Positions 23,243 through 37,073 of a stretch of 64,000 bases of DNA are shown piece after piece (the stretch's first letter is position 1; each line of letters starts with the position of its first letter). Source of the DNA: Tillus elongatus (taxonomy: Eukaryota; Arthropoda; Insecta; Coleoptera; Cleridae). Location of the stretch: positions 61,367,968-61,431,967 of the forward strand of contig OZ023269.1 of the NCBI GenBank assembly GCA_964006375.1, written 5' to 3'. A model generated the notes under the pieces. That model saw nothing but the letters and a program-made list of their open reading frames with translations. It had not been told where the DNA came from and did not search any database. The translations under genes and the position numbers were made by a program.

Positions 23243-26200
23243 TTTTTTTTTTTTTTTTTTTTTTTAATTTTATGTCAACAACACACCACGATGGCTTACA
23301 GCCTAAATACTATCATACCGTGGGTGTTGACAAGGAGGAAAGAGGCAGCTTGTTAATTCTGGACTTGAAGGTTTGGAGGTTCGGAGGAGAAGGAAAAACA
23401 TGTGCCGGCAAGGAATTCCACAACTTGGAAGTCCTCGGGACAAAAGAGCGGGCATAACAAGATGTTCTATGTCTGGTGACCTGGACATTAAAAGGGTGCA
23501 TTCGCTCTGTTCCCCTGGTAGATCTGCTGGGGGCAGCAGGTGGGGGAATTATGGAGGAAAGCTCCTCTGAGCAGTGCTCGTGCAGATATCTATAAAAGAG
23601 AGAGAGGTCACCAACGGCACGTCGGTGGGCAAGGGATGGAAGCCTTTGGGTGAGGGTAGGGTCACCGATGAGACGTATAGCTCTCTTTTGAATGGAGTCC
23701 AGGATAGCGAGTGTAGAAGCGGCAGCTGCACCCCAGATGTGGGAGCAGTATTCGAGGTTTGGCCTTATTTGTGAAGTGTATAAGGTATAGAGATTAGTTG
23801 GTGAAAAGTATTTGCGAGCCCGGAAGAGGAAACCCAATTTCTTAGCAGCCGCTTCTGCAATTGATGTAACATGTTGGTGCCAATTAAGATTTCGATCCAC
23901 AGAAATGCCAACAAGAGAGAAGGACTCATTACTTTGAATAACTTGGTTGTTCATTGTGATGGGTCTAGGGCTGCTGTATCTCTTGTGAGAAAGAAAGCAA
24001 GACTTAGTTTTGGTGGGGTTGAATTGTACAAGATTTCTACTTCCCCAGTCTAATATTTTTTGGAGATCCACGGAGACAGAACCCTCCATGAGTCTGCGAT
24101 CCTCATCTAATTGGACTAAAGAGACAGGCTTAGAATATTGTATATTTGAATGGAGGGTACTGTCGTCCGCGTAGCTGTGAACTGGGTTGGATGTGCTAGA
24201 GAGGAGGTCATTGATGTGGAGAAGAAACAAAGTAGGGGCTAAAGCTGAACCTTGAGGAACTCCTGCATTAATTGGATACAGTTTAGAGGAATGGCCATCC
24301 ACAACAACAGATATGCTCCTGTTGGAGAGGAAATTTGCTGTCCAGGTACAAAGTTTTGGTGGTAGGCCATAGGCCGGAAGTTTATTAAGCAGCGCTGCGT
24401 GCCAGACCTGGTCGAATGCTTTGGATATGTCTAGAGCAACAATCTGGGATTCACCGTGTTGTTCCATAGACTTGTTCCAAGAATGGGTGACAAAGGAAAG
24501 GAGGTCGGCAGTCGATCTGCGCTGACGGAATCCATACTGCCTGTCGTGGATTAGACTGTGTTTTTCAAGGAATTTTAGTAGTTCGGTGTTTATATACTTT
24601 TCCATCACTTTAGAGATGACTGAAAGGAGAGAAATAGGCCTGTAGTTGCTAGGAAGCGCTTTGGATCCTTTTTTGGGGATGGGTTGTACTCGAGCAGTTT
24701 TCCAGTTACTAGGGAATATGCCTTTATTGTAAGATATCTGAAACAGACGAGTCAGGACAGAAGCAAGTTCTGGTGCGCATTTTTTGAGAACAATTGCTGG
24801 GATCTCGTCAAGGCCAGAGGCTTTCCTGGTATTAAGAGAAGAGAGCATCTTTCGTACCTTTTTAGTTTTGAAAATGATATCAGTCATTTTATGCGCGAAA
24901 TTGGGGACTGTTGGTGGTTGAACATTTGGAGGTGGGTTGAGAGTAGAATTTCCGGCGAACAATGAAGCAAAAAGTTCAGCCTTGCCCAGGGCGGTAGAAA
25001 CAATTTCATCCCCTGAGACAAGAGGTGGGAACGTGCTCTTGCAGAAATTATTCCCAATAGACTTAGCAAGAGTCCAGAAGGGTTTGCCGCCGTTGGAGCT
25101 TGAGAGGACTTTGTTTTTGATGTGGTTATTAAACGAGTTTTTTGCCTCAGAAAGAATGCGGACATAGCGGTTTCTTGCGTCGTTGAATGCTTGACGATTT
25201 TCTTAACTGGGATTGTGTAGAAGCGTTTTGAGAGCTTTGACCTTTTCAAGTCTGGCCTTGTCACAGGATTTAGAGAACCAGGGTTTTTGAGTGGCTGAAG
25301 AGGTTTTCTGTGTACGTGGAATAAATAATTCCATGCCAGCTTGGATAATTTCGGTGACGTTTTGTGAGATATCAGAGGGGTCAGGATGAGAGAAGCAGAC
25401 AGACGCCCATGGAAATGAGGAAAAGTAATCCCGCATTTCGTCCCAGTTTGCGGAGTTGTAGTGCCAAACGATACGTGGGTGTGATGACTGTGTGACCTCG
25501 GGTTGCATTGCACAGGAAGCAGTGACCATGCCGTGGTCTGAGCGACCAAGGGGGGCGGTGACTGATATCTTATAGCATTCGGGGTTTGTAGTAAGAAGGA
25601 GATCCAAGGGATTTGAGCTCTGTGTTGGGATACGAGGAAAGTAAGTAGGTTGCTGAACCATATTGGCCAAAGAATTGCTGACTGCAAAGGCCTCCGCTGC
25701 TCTCCCTTGTGGATCGGTTTTTGAAGATCCTAGCCATTCCTTATTATGGACATTGAAGTCGCCAAGAATAGTGACCTCGGAGGAAGGATATTCAGAAATC
25801 AGATAGTCGGTTTTTTCAGAAAGGTAGTCAAAGAGCTGGACAAAGTTGTTGTCAGAAGGTGACCGGTAAATGCAACAGATGAATTTAGTTGCTGCCCTGA
25901 GAGAGAGTTTTATCCATAGTATGTCTTTTCTTCCAGCTTCTAAATTGGGAAGTCTGGTGCAGGGTAGATTGCTACGGACGTATGCGCACACGCCTCCATG
26001 CAATCTAAAGGCAGTAAGGAGCTTATACCCCGGGAAATTAAGGTGATTAGTGGCTGTTTTGGCACTGATTTGGGTTTCGGTGAGGAAGAGGAGTTGGGGC
26101 CTGGTAGCCTGGAGGAAATGGTGGACGGAGTTCAGGTTAGAATTTAGGCCACATATATTCGAAAAAGATATGTTAAATCTTGATGTTGGCGCCCCCTGTA

Positions 26201-26560
26201 CACCCCTCTCCCGGAGATCCGAATGGAGGGGTATTTTGCCTCCGGAATATTTTATACAAGGAGGAGCCATCATCATTTTTGCTTATAAGGGAAACCGACT
26301 CATACACCAGAACCGGAAACGTCCGTTGGGACTTCACCGGCCCCTTGATGTATGGGGTGGTACCTCCTCGGGCGTGAAAAAATCCTTTACTATTACATAA
26401 AGGAAAATTCCACTACCACCTGCTATGGATTGGATTGGATCAATGTCTACCCCTTTAAAAATAAGATTAATAAAGGGACTATCAATTGTCCAGTAGTTAT
26501 GATTTTCGACATAGTAGGAGGATACAAAACATTATCATCATTTTGCATCCATGCCTATTG
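23243..26560 (-). mobile_element. Young minus-strand LINE inserted in the 131-bp satellite
   Basis: Poly(T) at 23243-23265 is the poly(A) tail on the minus strand. The element covers a 3' UTR of about 50 bases, one long ORF2 and about 280 bases of 5' sequence. The satellite sequence resumes at 26561 at the point where it broke off at 23242. The target duplication, if any, is only a few bases (GTTTT is shared at both junctions). No ORF1 is present: the copy is 5'-truncated or belongs to a lineage without ORF1. Confidence 0.9.
23313..26276 (-). pseudogene. LINE ORF2 (endonuclease and reverse transcriptase) with one stop
   Basis: One continuous minus-strand frame of about 988 codons, interrupted only by TAA at 25203-25205. 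The endonuclease (26276-25206) has F-L-T-E-T-Q near 26080, G-D-F-N-V-H-N-K-E-W near 25740 and G-R-S-D-H-G near 25530. The reverse transcriptase has Y-R-P-I-S-L-L, D-I-S-K-A-F-D-Q-V-W, G-V-P-Q-G-S-A-L-A-P and the catalytic Y-A-D-D near 24175. There is no RNase H. It fits the Jockey/CR1 group. With one stop and a long poly(A) tail this is a recent insertion, probably already dead on arrival or disabled by one substitution. Confidence 0.85.
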
Positions 26561-26660
26561 TTTTACAGAGGAACACCCTGTATGAGCCAGTGGAGTCGAC
26601 ACGGATTGACACTTGGCGTCAGCCACTTTCTCTAGGATATTCCAAACTGTATGGAGACGG
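26561..26660 (+). repeat. 131-bp satellite, remainder right of the LINE
   Basis: The partial unit resumes with TTTTACAGAGGAACACCC and ends after TTCCAAACTGTATGG. It is slightly more diverged than the left array. Confidence 0.9.
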
Positions 26661-28199
<1,539 letters not shown>

Positions 28200-28291
28200 A
28201 ATAAATATTATAAAACTATATTATAGGTTTGAAGGCTTTTAACAATTACTCGCACGTCGTTCACACACTACCACTCAGCACAGTAGGCACC

Positions 28292-28902
28292 CACGAACTG
28301 GTTTAATCTTACTGGGTTTCGCCCCTCTCATCGAATTAATCTGCTCTTTTTGTAAAGTTAAAACAGGTGTTTTCTTCCACTAAAAGATTAAATTATTCAG
28401 TGCCTATAAACTTTTTTTAAATTGAACCCAGCATCCTGAATAACTGAATAACAAAATTTCCCAAAAGCATTCCAGGCTGTGAGACCTTGTACTTTCCAAA
28501 TTTTCAATATTGTTACAAAGTTTGAAACAAAATTATTAGTTTCATTATGAAGAATGTTGAAATGATTTTTTGTTATTCTAAATAATGTCTTTTTCCTGTG
28601 GTAATTTTTATTTCATCATCTTTTAGTGATTGTGAGTAACTTTAGTGAAAATGTTCCGACTGAAGCTTTTAATTGCACGCTTTTTATTTTTGCTTATCAT
28701 AGTTTTACACAACTTTGCTGTTCACTATATGCATGTAACTTGCACTCTCAAGAAAATTTCATGTATTTTCAACACTTTTTGTTATTGACTGTCCTCCTAT
28801 TTACGTTTTTGTTTTGTTTATTGGGCATAAATTTAGTTTTATATTCTTATTTTTATTTTTATACATTTATTTCGTGTTTTTAGTAACTATTATCTTTTGC
28901 CC
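28292..28902 (+). repeat. Dispersed repeat R, copy 2
   Basis: Nearly identical to 10301-10905. An 85-codon frame here is hydrophobic but not conserved in copy 1, so it is not taken as a gene. Confidence 0.85.
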
Positions 28903-28908
28903 AGCCTT

Positions 28909-28916
28909 TATATATA

Positions 28917-28988
<72 letters not shown>

Positions 28989-28990
28989 TA
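28909..28990. repeat. (TA)n microsatellite
   Basis: About 80 bases, directly following repeat R copy 2. Confidence 0.95.
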
Positions 28991-29051
28991 CACGGCAGCA
29001 CTGCTGTTACCGCCCGACGGCTGCCGTTGAGTCCTGGTCCGACCTAACCTG

Positions 29052-29252
29052 ACCTGTTTAGTCTTACTATACTGGGCTTCCTCCATCATCGAATTAGTCA
29101 GCTGTTTTTGTAAAGTTAAAAGGTTTTGTTTACTAAAAGATAAGATTAAATTATTCAGTGCTAGTAAAATTTTTTAAATTGAACCCAGTATCTTGAAAAA
29201 AGAAATATTTTGCCAAAAGCATTCCAGGCTGTGAGACCTTGTTTTTCACAAA
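29052..29252 (+). repeat. Dispersed repeat R, partial copy 3
   Basis: Matches the first 200 bases of copies 1 and 2 (GTTTAGTCTTACTATACTGG, GCATTCCAGGCTGTGAGACC) with more divergence. Confidence 0.75.
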
Positions 29253-29279
29253 ATTCTAATTTAGTCTCATCTTAATGAG

Positions 29280-32140
29280 ACTTGGTACTTATATGGTACT
29301 TATACCATATTGCATCTGTACTGCTAAACGAACATTTCTTAAGGAGAACGTGCGAGCCGAGTGCAGAAAATATTTGAGATTTCCTTGGTCATATGCGTCC
29401 AAATTAATAGATAGTAACGTCAGTACACTACCACCAAGTAACTAGTAACTTGGCTTTAACTAACCAACTTTACTGTTGCCGCTGTTGAAATCAGGGATCG
29501 CATTAGATCATTAATTAACATGAGCTTAACATGTACAGATCGGCCGTGGCGACACTAACGAACATCGCCGAACGTAGCTAAGGCAGCGATCTTTGACCGT
29601 GCTTCACTCCTTGAAGCATAATAGCCCCAGGCGAATTTTAAGCTTGCACTTGCTGATCAGCGCACGTCAGCGACATTGCATTACAGTTATTTTGTTTAAT
29701 AGATCTTTTGGTAAAACGACATCATGATAATATAACATGACGATGATGATGTTCTTACTGATTGATTTAGAAGTAATAAAAATTCTTTAAAATATTTTCC
29801 TACAATTCGTAATTTCTCCATTAACTTGATTTTACCATGAAGTGTGCCTTATGATTTTGAAAATCTTATTAAGTACTATATTCAATCTGTACTGCCCAAT
29901 GAACCTTTCTTAAGAAAAATTTACGAGCCGAGTCATGAGAACATTTAACATTTTCTTGGGCATATGTGCCCAAATGAACACGTAGAGTTCGTAGAGATGT
30001 CAATTTGACAGTTTCTCCTGGAGCAATTTTTCGCAGATAATCATTTAAAATGACCCTGGATAATAGAAAACACGAGGTTCTGGATCACAGCTATTTTGTT
30101 TTATAGATCTATCGACAAATTGATATTACGATAATGTAACTTGACGATATGTTCTCACTGATTTAGAACTAATAAAACTTCTCTAAAATAGTTTCCAACA
30201 ATTCGTATTTTTTCGATTAAGCTGACTTTACCATAAAGTGTGCCTTATGTTTTCAAAAGCTCCACAATCTCATCAAATACTATATTCCATCTGTACTGAA
30301 CATTTGTTAAGGAAAAAGTAGGAGTTGAATGAAGAGAGCATTTACCATTTCCTTGTGCATATGTGTCCAAATTAATATATAATGTCAGGAAAATATCACC
30401 AAGCACCTGCCCTGACCAAAACAACTTTACAGTTGCCGTTGTTGAAATCAGAGATCGCATTAGATTATAAATCAGCATGAGCTGAACATGTACAGATCGA
30501 CCGTGTCGACCAGTACAAACATCGCCAAGTAAGGTAGTAATCTTGGACTGTTGATCCCTCCTTGTGGCATACAAGCCTTAGGCAAACTAGGAAACAGTAC
30601 GAGTCCAGTAGAAGAGAGAGCAATTAACATTTCCCTGGGCATATGTATCCAAACTAATAGACAATAATGCCAGTACAGTATCACCAAGTAGCTGGTAACC
30701 TGACTTGACCTAACCAACATTACTGTTGCCGCTGTTGAAATCAGGGATCATATTAGACCATAATTCTACATACACTCAACATGTGTAGATAGACCGTACT
30801 GACAAGGGCCAACATCGCCGAACTTCGCCGGCTAAGGTAGTAATCTTCGACCGTTGATCCCTCCTGTAGCATAAAAGCCTTAGGCAAACTATGAAACAGT
30901 ACGAGTCCAGTAGAAAAGAGAGCAATTAACATTTCCCTGGGCGTATGTGTCCAACTTAATATAGAATAATATCAGTACACGATCACCAAGTAGCTGGTAA
31001 CCTGACTTGACCTAACCAACATGACTGTTGCCGCTGTTGAAATTAGGGATCACATTAGATCATAAAACTACATACGCTCAACATGTGTAGATAGACCGTA
31101 CTGACAAGTGCGAACGTCGCCGAACGCAGCTAAGGTGATCTCCGACTGTGGATCCCTCCTTGTAACATAATAGCCCCAGGCAAACTTTAAGCTTGCACTT
31201 GCTGATCAGGACGAGTCAGTGGCCGTGAATCACAGCTATTTTGTTTTATAGGTCTTTCGATAAATCGATACCATGATAATATAACATTACGATGACAATG
31301 TTTTCACTGAGTAATTTAAAATTTATAAAAATTCCTCCAAATGTTTTTTGCAATTAATAATTTTTCGATTAAGTTGATTTTACCATGAAGTGTGCCTTAT
31401 GATTTCAAAACTCCCTCAGTTTTATTGAGTAGTATATTCTACCTATACTGTTATACTGTTTAACGAACATTTCTTAGGGAAAAAGTCAAGTAGAGGGCAT
31501 TTAACATTTCCTTGAGTATGTGTGTCCAAATTAATAGACGATAATGTCAGTACACTATCACAAAGTAGCTAGTAACCTGACCTTACTTAACCAACTTTAT
31601 TGTTGCCGCTGTTGGAATCAGGGATCACATTAGATCATAAATCATCATAAACTCAACATGTGTAGATCGATTGTATCTATAAGTGTGAACATCGCCGAAC
31701 GCAGGTAAGGTAATGATCTCCGACTGTGGATCCACCATAATAGCCACAGGCAAACTTTATGCTTGCACCTGCTGATCACCACAAGTTAAGGGCGTTCCAT
31801 CACAGCTATTTTGTTTAGTAGATCTTTCGATAAATTAATGATGATCATGATAATACAACATGACGATGATGATGTTCTTACGGATTGATTTAGAAATAAT
31901 AAAAATTCTTCCAAATATTTCCTCCAATTCGTAATTTTTCGATGAAGTTTGTTTTTTCATGACGTGTGCCTAATGAGTTTAAAAGTGTCATTGAGTACAA
32001 TGTTCATTCTGTTATGAAGTTATGAAACGATTTAACATTTTCTTGGGCATATATGTTCAAATGAACACGTAGAGTGCCGCCGTGAGAAGTCCATTTGACA
32101 AATCCTACTGGAGGGATTTTTTACAGATAATCGTTTTAAA
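29280..32140 (+). repeat. Complex tandem array with units of about 300 and 580 bp
   Basis: The block TTGCCGCTGTTGAAAT (with variants) recurs near 29473, 30430, 30725, 31027 and 31605. A second block, TTTACCATGAAGTGTGCC, recurs near 29832, 30229, 31380 and 31962. Spacings of about 295-302, 397, 578-582 and 957 show long units and shortened derivatives. No coding potential; two small frames at 30245-30720 lie inside it. Confidence 0.75.
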
Positions 32141-32498
32141 TGATCATGGATAATAGGAGACACGACCAGGTGCACCGAAATTCACTAACATTGTAAAAAA
32201 ACACAGTTCGCGGACAGCGTTGACCCACCGAGGCCACAACAAGCCCAATTTCTAAGATAGCCGCGGTGGGCAAGCGCGGCTGTCACCTAATCCGCACTGA
32301 CCTGTTGATTCTTGTTCTGTCTGAGCATATTGCAGTTACAAATAAGTCGGTTTTATTTGTGTGTATTGTTCTATTGTATTATTATTTGTTGTATGAATAG
32401 GAAATTTTGAAAAATGTCATGAAAAAGAGCAAGGGAGGCTTATAGAGTTGTAGAATAGTGCGTTGTGTGTCACCCGACGTTTCTAAATATGAGCCATC
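32141..32498. other. Unassigned stretch
   Basis: A GC-richer block (32200-32310) shows no frame or repeat that I recognise. It may belong to the piggyBac-like relic that follows. Confidence 0.3.
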
Positions 32499-33255
<757 letters not shown>

Positions 33256-33572
33256 TTATACAAAGTTATGCATCTTTAATGGTGATTACCCATTGAAATT
33301 AAAATTCACAAATATTAAATAACAAATTAAGGGACAAATTAGTTGCATAATATACCATAATAGGTTATTAATATACAGAAACATATTATTCAGTATCAAA
33401 TTACTTACATTGTTTTATACAAAGTTAGGCAGCTTTAATGGTGATTACCCATTGAAATTAAAATTCACAAATATTAAATAACAAATTAAGGGACAAATTA
33501 TTTGCATAATATACCATAATAGGTTATTAATAACAGAAACATATTATTCAGTATCAAATCACTTACATTGTT
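33256..33572 (+). repeat. Direct tandem duplication, unit 159 bp
   Basis: 33256-33414 and 33415-33572 are nearly identical (GGTGATTACCCATTGAAATT, ATTAAGGGACAAATTA). Confidence 0.9.
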
Positions 33573-33750
33573 AGAACCAGAGATTTGGCTTGTTAATTAT
33601 CGGTCACCTTACACATTCCTGTACACCATGTCCACAAAGATGGTATTTGGATTCTTTGATTGCATTGTTAGAACCAGAGATTTGGCTTGTTAATTATCGG
33701 TCACCTTACACATTCCTGTACACCATGTCCACAAAGATGGTATTTGGATT
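33567..33750 (+). repeat. Direct tandem duplication, unit 97 bp
   Basis: The block CATTGTTAGAACCAGAG to AAGATGGTATTTGGATT occurs twice at a 97-base offset, directly next to the 159-bp duplication. Confidence 0.9.
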
Positions 33751-34498
33751 TCTTTTATGAAATTCTGTTGTTTTGGTTGATTAGCTTTAACTGTTTTATT
33801 TATTTTCAGTCATTATCTTCTTGCCTAACTACCCCTGGCAACTATATTACTACCAGGCACCTCTCCCGTGGACCAGACACCTTCTACCTGTTCACTCCTC
33901 AACGTTCTCCAGCTGAATCCCAATTTTTACTGTCCCTCGGCTGTTTTGCCTTCGACCTCTCAACCGGTTCTTCACGACTATCAATCTCACCACAAGTCTC
34001 TTATCACTAGATAGCAAACCATACAAAAAATTCTTTGTTTCACTTTATCTTGCTTTTTATTTCACGATATCTACTGCATTATCAATATATTTTACTTTAA
34101 CTTAATATTAGTTCTTATAAAATAACAACATAAAACCTCTTTAGATTTCCATTTAAATTATATTCCTTTAGTTCTATTGCACTACTAAAGTAATAAACGC
34201 CACAAGTTTGGGCTTAAATTATTTAAATTATGTTTAGAACGTGGATATTTATACGACTTAAAAGTATACATATTGTGAACAAGAAAAGAAGACAGTGAAA
34301 GTCAAATAGTTCCAACAAAAGCAGTAACTGATTTGACAAAAGATTTACTTGGCAAAACTCGAACAATTTGTGTCAATAATTTTACACTTGTGGAGAACTT
34401 GCTCAGAAGTTGATGAAAAATAAAACATGCGTATTAGGCACACTACGTAGAAACAATCCCAAACGTGTAATAAATAAAAAACTGAATAAATTTAGAGA
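33751..34498. other. Unassigned stretch
   Basis: A 107-codon frame ends at 34010 but shows no domain and partly covers the duplication. Otherwise AT-rich and featureless. Confidence 0.35.
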
Positions 34499-34633
34499 CG
34501 CAGCAAGATCATTATGGTAGTGAATTTTGATAAGATTGAGATTTTTTATTTAGTAAAAGAAAAGTAGGTGCGAAGCCGACAATTTTTTTTTATAATTGAC
34601 ACTTTAAACTGGAAATTATGGCTAATTGCGACA

Positions 34634-34667
34634 TTAAACTGGCAATTATCTATAATTGCCAGTTTAA
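34634..34667. repeat. Perfect inverted repeat (16-base arms, 2-base centre)
   Basis: TTAAACTGGCAATTAT and its complement ATAATTGCCAGTTTAA flank CT. Diverged copies of the arm (AAACTGG, TAATTGC) lie just upstream at 34600-34635. Confidence 0.9.
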
Positions 34668-35112
34668 CCTGACAATTATGAGAGGGCAAATAAGAAAGTT
34701 TTATATCAGCTGCTTGAAGTAAAAACCAGATGTGATAGTGTGTTTTGTTAATTTCTTTAGGTATATGCACTACCGAATAGCATGCACAATAGGCCAAGGT
34801 CTGGAGTGTTATCGGGGCGGCAAAGCCGCGGACGAGCCCTGAGGGAGAAAAACACTACCAAATGGGACCCGCGAATATGCAACCATAAGTGATAATATTA
34901 CTAACTCACCATAGATAAAAACATATGTTCTATGTTCTGTGTAACTTACTATACTAACCAATGACATATAGAGAGGGGACAGTAACGTGCATTTAGATAA
35001 TGCACTGAAAAGTGTTACGTGAAATATTTTTCGATACGTAAACAGTTTTGAATTATTTGTGTTTTTTGAGTGAAAAGTGAATTAAACCGTCCAATATTTC
35101 AATCAAACTAAA

Positions 35113-36051
35113 ATGGTTATGTGTGCGGCTTATGGTTGTAAGAATCGAAGTGACAAGAAACATCCGGGAATTGCACTTCACAGGAAAGTTCATTCATGCC
35201 ACTTGGGGCCCGTTGAATTATTTACCGCATATTTTTCGATTTAGGTAACTAATGACTGTTCTCAGTATATAGTTGCAATAATTATATATCAAAAAATTTG
35301 ACAATTTCTCACTAATTTCCACAATATTTTCATTCATGATTACCACTTTTGAAGTCAGCATGTGTTCAATATGACATTGTTTTACCAATGGCGTGCATCG
35401 CACATTTCTCTGGGCTGTCCAATTTACATGAAAATTTCCATTCATTGGCATTTTGAGACGTGAATTACGAAAATGGGCAAAGAAATCTGAAATTCTTATT
35501 AGTTCTGGTTTTTTACTTGACTTCCCGGAAGATGAACATATATCTTCATTCATTGGAACAAAATGTATGTCCACATCAAAGAACTGTTCTTTTGGGATAT
35601 TCATCAACATTTTCATTCTCTGAGCTCCAAACTACATACATGTTCACCCTAGAACAGAACTTATATCTCAAACCTAATTTCCCAGATATGAAAACTTCTG
35701 AACTAGTTCTAATAGTTTCTCAAGCATTCAAATCGAAAACGCAAATATGCTATTCCATTGAATTTTCATTATTTCAGATTTTCTTTCAAGGATCTGCAAA
35801 GGCTTGATGTTTGGGTTTGCAAAGAGCAAAGGAGATTATCCACAAGATGCTGCTGGCCCTCTACTTCAGCATCTACTTCTGTAACTACTCCAGCGCATGA
35901 GACTTCGAACTCACACCAGATCCCAGGTGATACACCAAAAAAGAAACAAATAAGGAGACAACTGTTTTATGAAAAAAAAAGGCAAGCGAAAACAAAGAAA
36001 ATTCTACTACTGACGCAGAAACTCCAAAAGTATAAAACGATCCTAAAATAG
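35113..36051 (+). pseudogene. THAP-domain protein, broken or multi-exon fragment
   Basis: An ATG at 35113 in good context opens a THAP zinc-finger start: M-C-A-A-Y-G-C-K-N-R with the C-x4-C pair, then H-P-G-I-A-L-H-R. The frame ends at 35245. A later segment (35830-36051) reads T-P-K-K-K-Q-I-R-R-Q-L-F-Y-E-K-K-R followed by a coiled coil, as found after the THAP domain in P-element-type and other THAP proteins. THAP domains bind DNA. The rest of the domain is not seen between them, so this is either a gene with introns or a relic. The minus-strand frame 35218-35616 has a faint THAP-like N-W-T-A-Q-R-N block that I cannot resolve. Confidence 0.5.
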
Positions 36052-36055
36052 ATTC

Positions 36056-36400
36056 TAAGAGAGACCCAAAGTCTGATTCTACTGTTAATCAAATAATTAC
36101 ACACAGTGGTCGTATTGTTAAACTACAAACTAAGTGTAGAGACTAGGTTATGTAAATTTTTGTAATAATGTTTCATTATAAACTTAAGCCTCAATGTACA
36201 AGAAAGAGGGATGTTGGAGTTGGCAACAGTACCTACATGCACTGTCAGAATGAGTGGTGAATAAAATAATAAGAACAGATACACAACTGTAATCGCCTAT
36301 GGCAATAATAAATTATTATTAAATATTGTCTTATTGTCTTTAATTATTATACATAAACAAGACACAAGAAACTATACGCTAGTGTTACGGATCTTGCGTA
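36056..36400 (+). mobile_element. 3' end of an LTR element (Pol tail, purine tract, LTR)
   Basis: 36056-36145 reads a tail ending I-T-H-S-G-R-I-V-K-L, like the S-G-R-x-V-K motif at the C terminus of many gypsy Pol proteins, then a stop. A purine tract AAGAAAGAGGGA (36200-36211) precedes TGTTGGAGTTGGCAAC, a typical LTR start, with AATAATAAATT near 36306. The LTR end cannot be placed with certainty, and no second LTR or upstream pol is present. Confidence 0.4.
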
Positions 36401-37073
36401 AAAGTGTACCTCGCGACTCCAGCGCCTTTGAGATCTTATTTTCGGACACGCCTCGTATTAGATGCTTCTGAGTTTTAGATAAGTAGTATTATCAATCACT
36501 TAATTTAATAACGATATGTTGAATTGTGATTTCAGGCTTGGCTAGTATGACAAGGTTGCGTGACAACAAGTAAACATCTTCTATAGAAAACATACATGAT
36601 TCTCATACAGACAGCATATATAATACTGTTCGTTTTAAAATAACACTTCAGTAAATTTGTAGAAAATACAAAAATATCGACAGAAAATGTGGCAGTTTTA
36701 AACAGAAGTAGGTTAGAAATGCTAATTAAACTCGTTTAGCTCACAAGGAGTAAAATTGTAAATTGGCAGACAAGGTTATATGGAAAGCACATTAAATGTC
36801 GCAAGATTTTGATACGTAAATCACATATAATATACTGCCTACGTTAGAAATATAAATTTCAGAATAATTTTTGAAACCTTTCAAGAAAAAATTACACGGA
36901 TACTTTTGTTTATATTTACCATATTATAGTATTTTTTCATCCAATCACTGATTTAAAAAATGTCTTAAAATTAGAGGCCACAGTCCAGACGTCAAGAGAC
37001 AAAATAAAACACTAAAAAACTGTAATAATCGTTATACTACAGGAACAAAATTTAAAGAAAATCTAATAAGGGC
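36401..37073. other. Unassigned AT-rich stretch
   Basis: No feature supported. It ends at a sharp change to GC-rich LINE sequence near 37070. Confidence 0.4.

Noticed and set aside
24884..25687. 267-codon minus-strand frame inside the LINE
   Set aside because: It overlaps the endonuclease/RT frame, which carries all recognisable motifs; this one has none.
26050..26400. 116-codon plus-strand frame over the LINE 5' end
   Set aside because: Antisense to the endonuclease N terminus and 5' region; no domain.
34800..34870. Possible Helitron-like 3' end (GCGGC-AAA-GCCGC stem)
   Set aside because: The stem is short, no terminal CTRR with an adjacent A/T target or matching 5' end could be identified.
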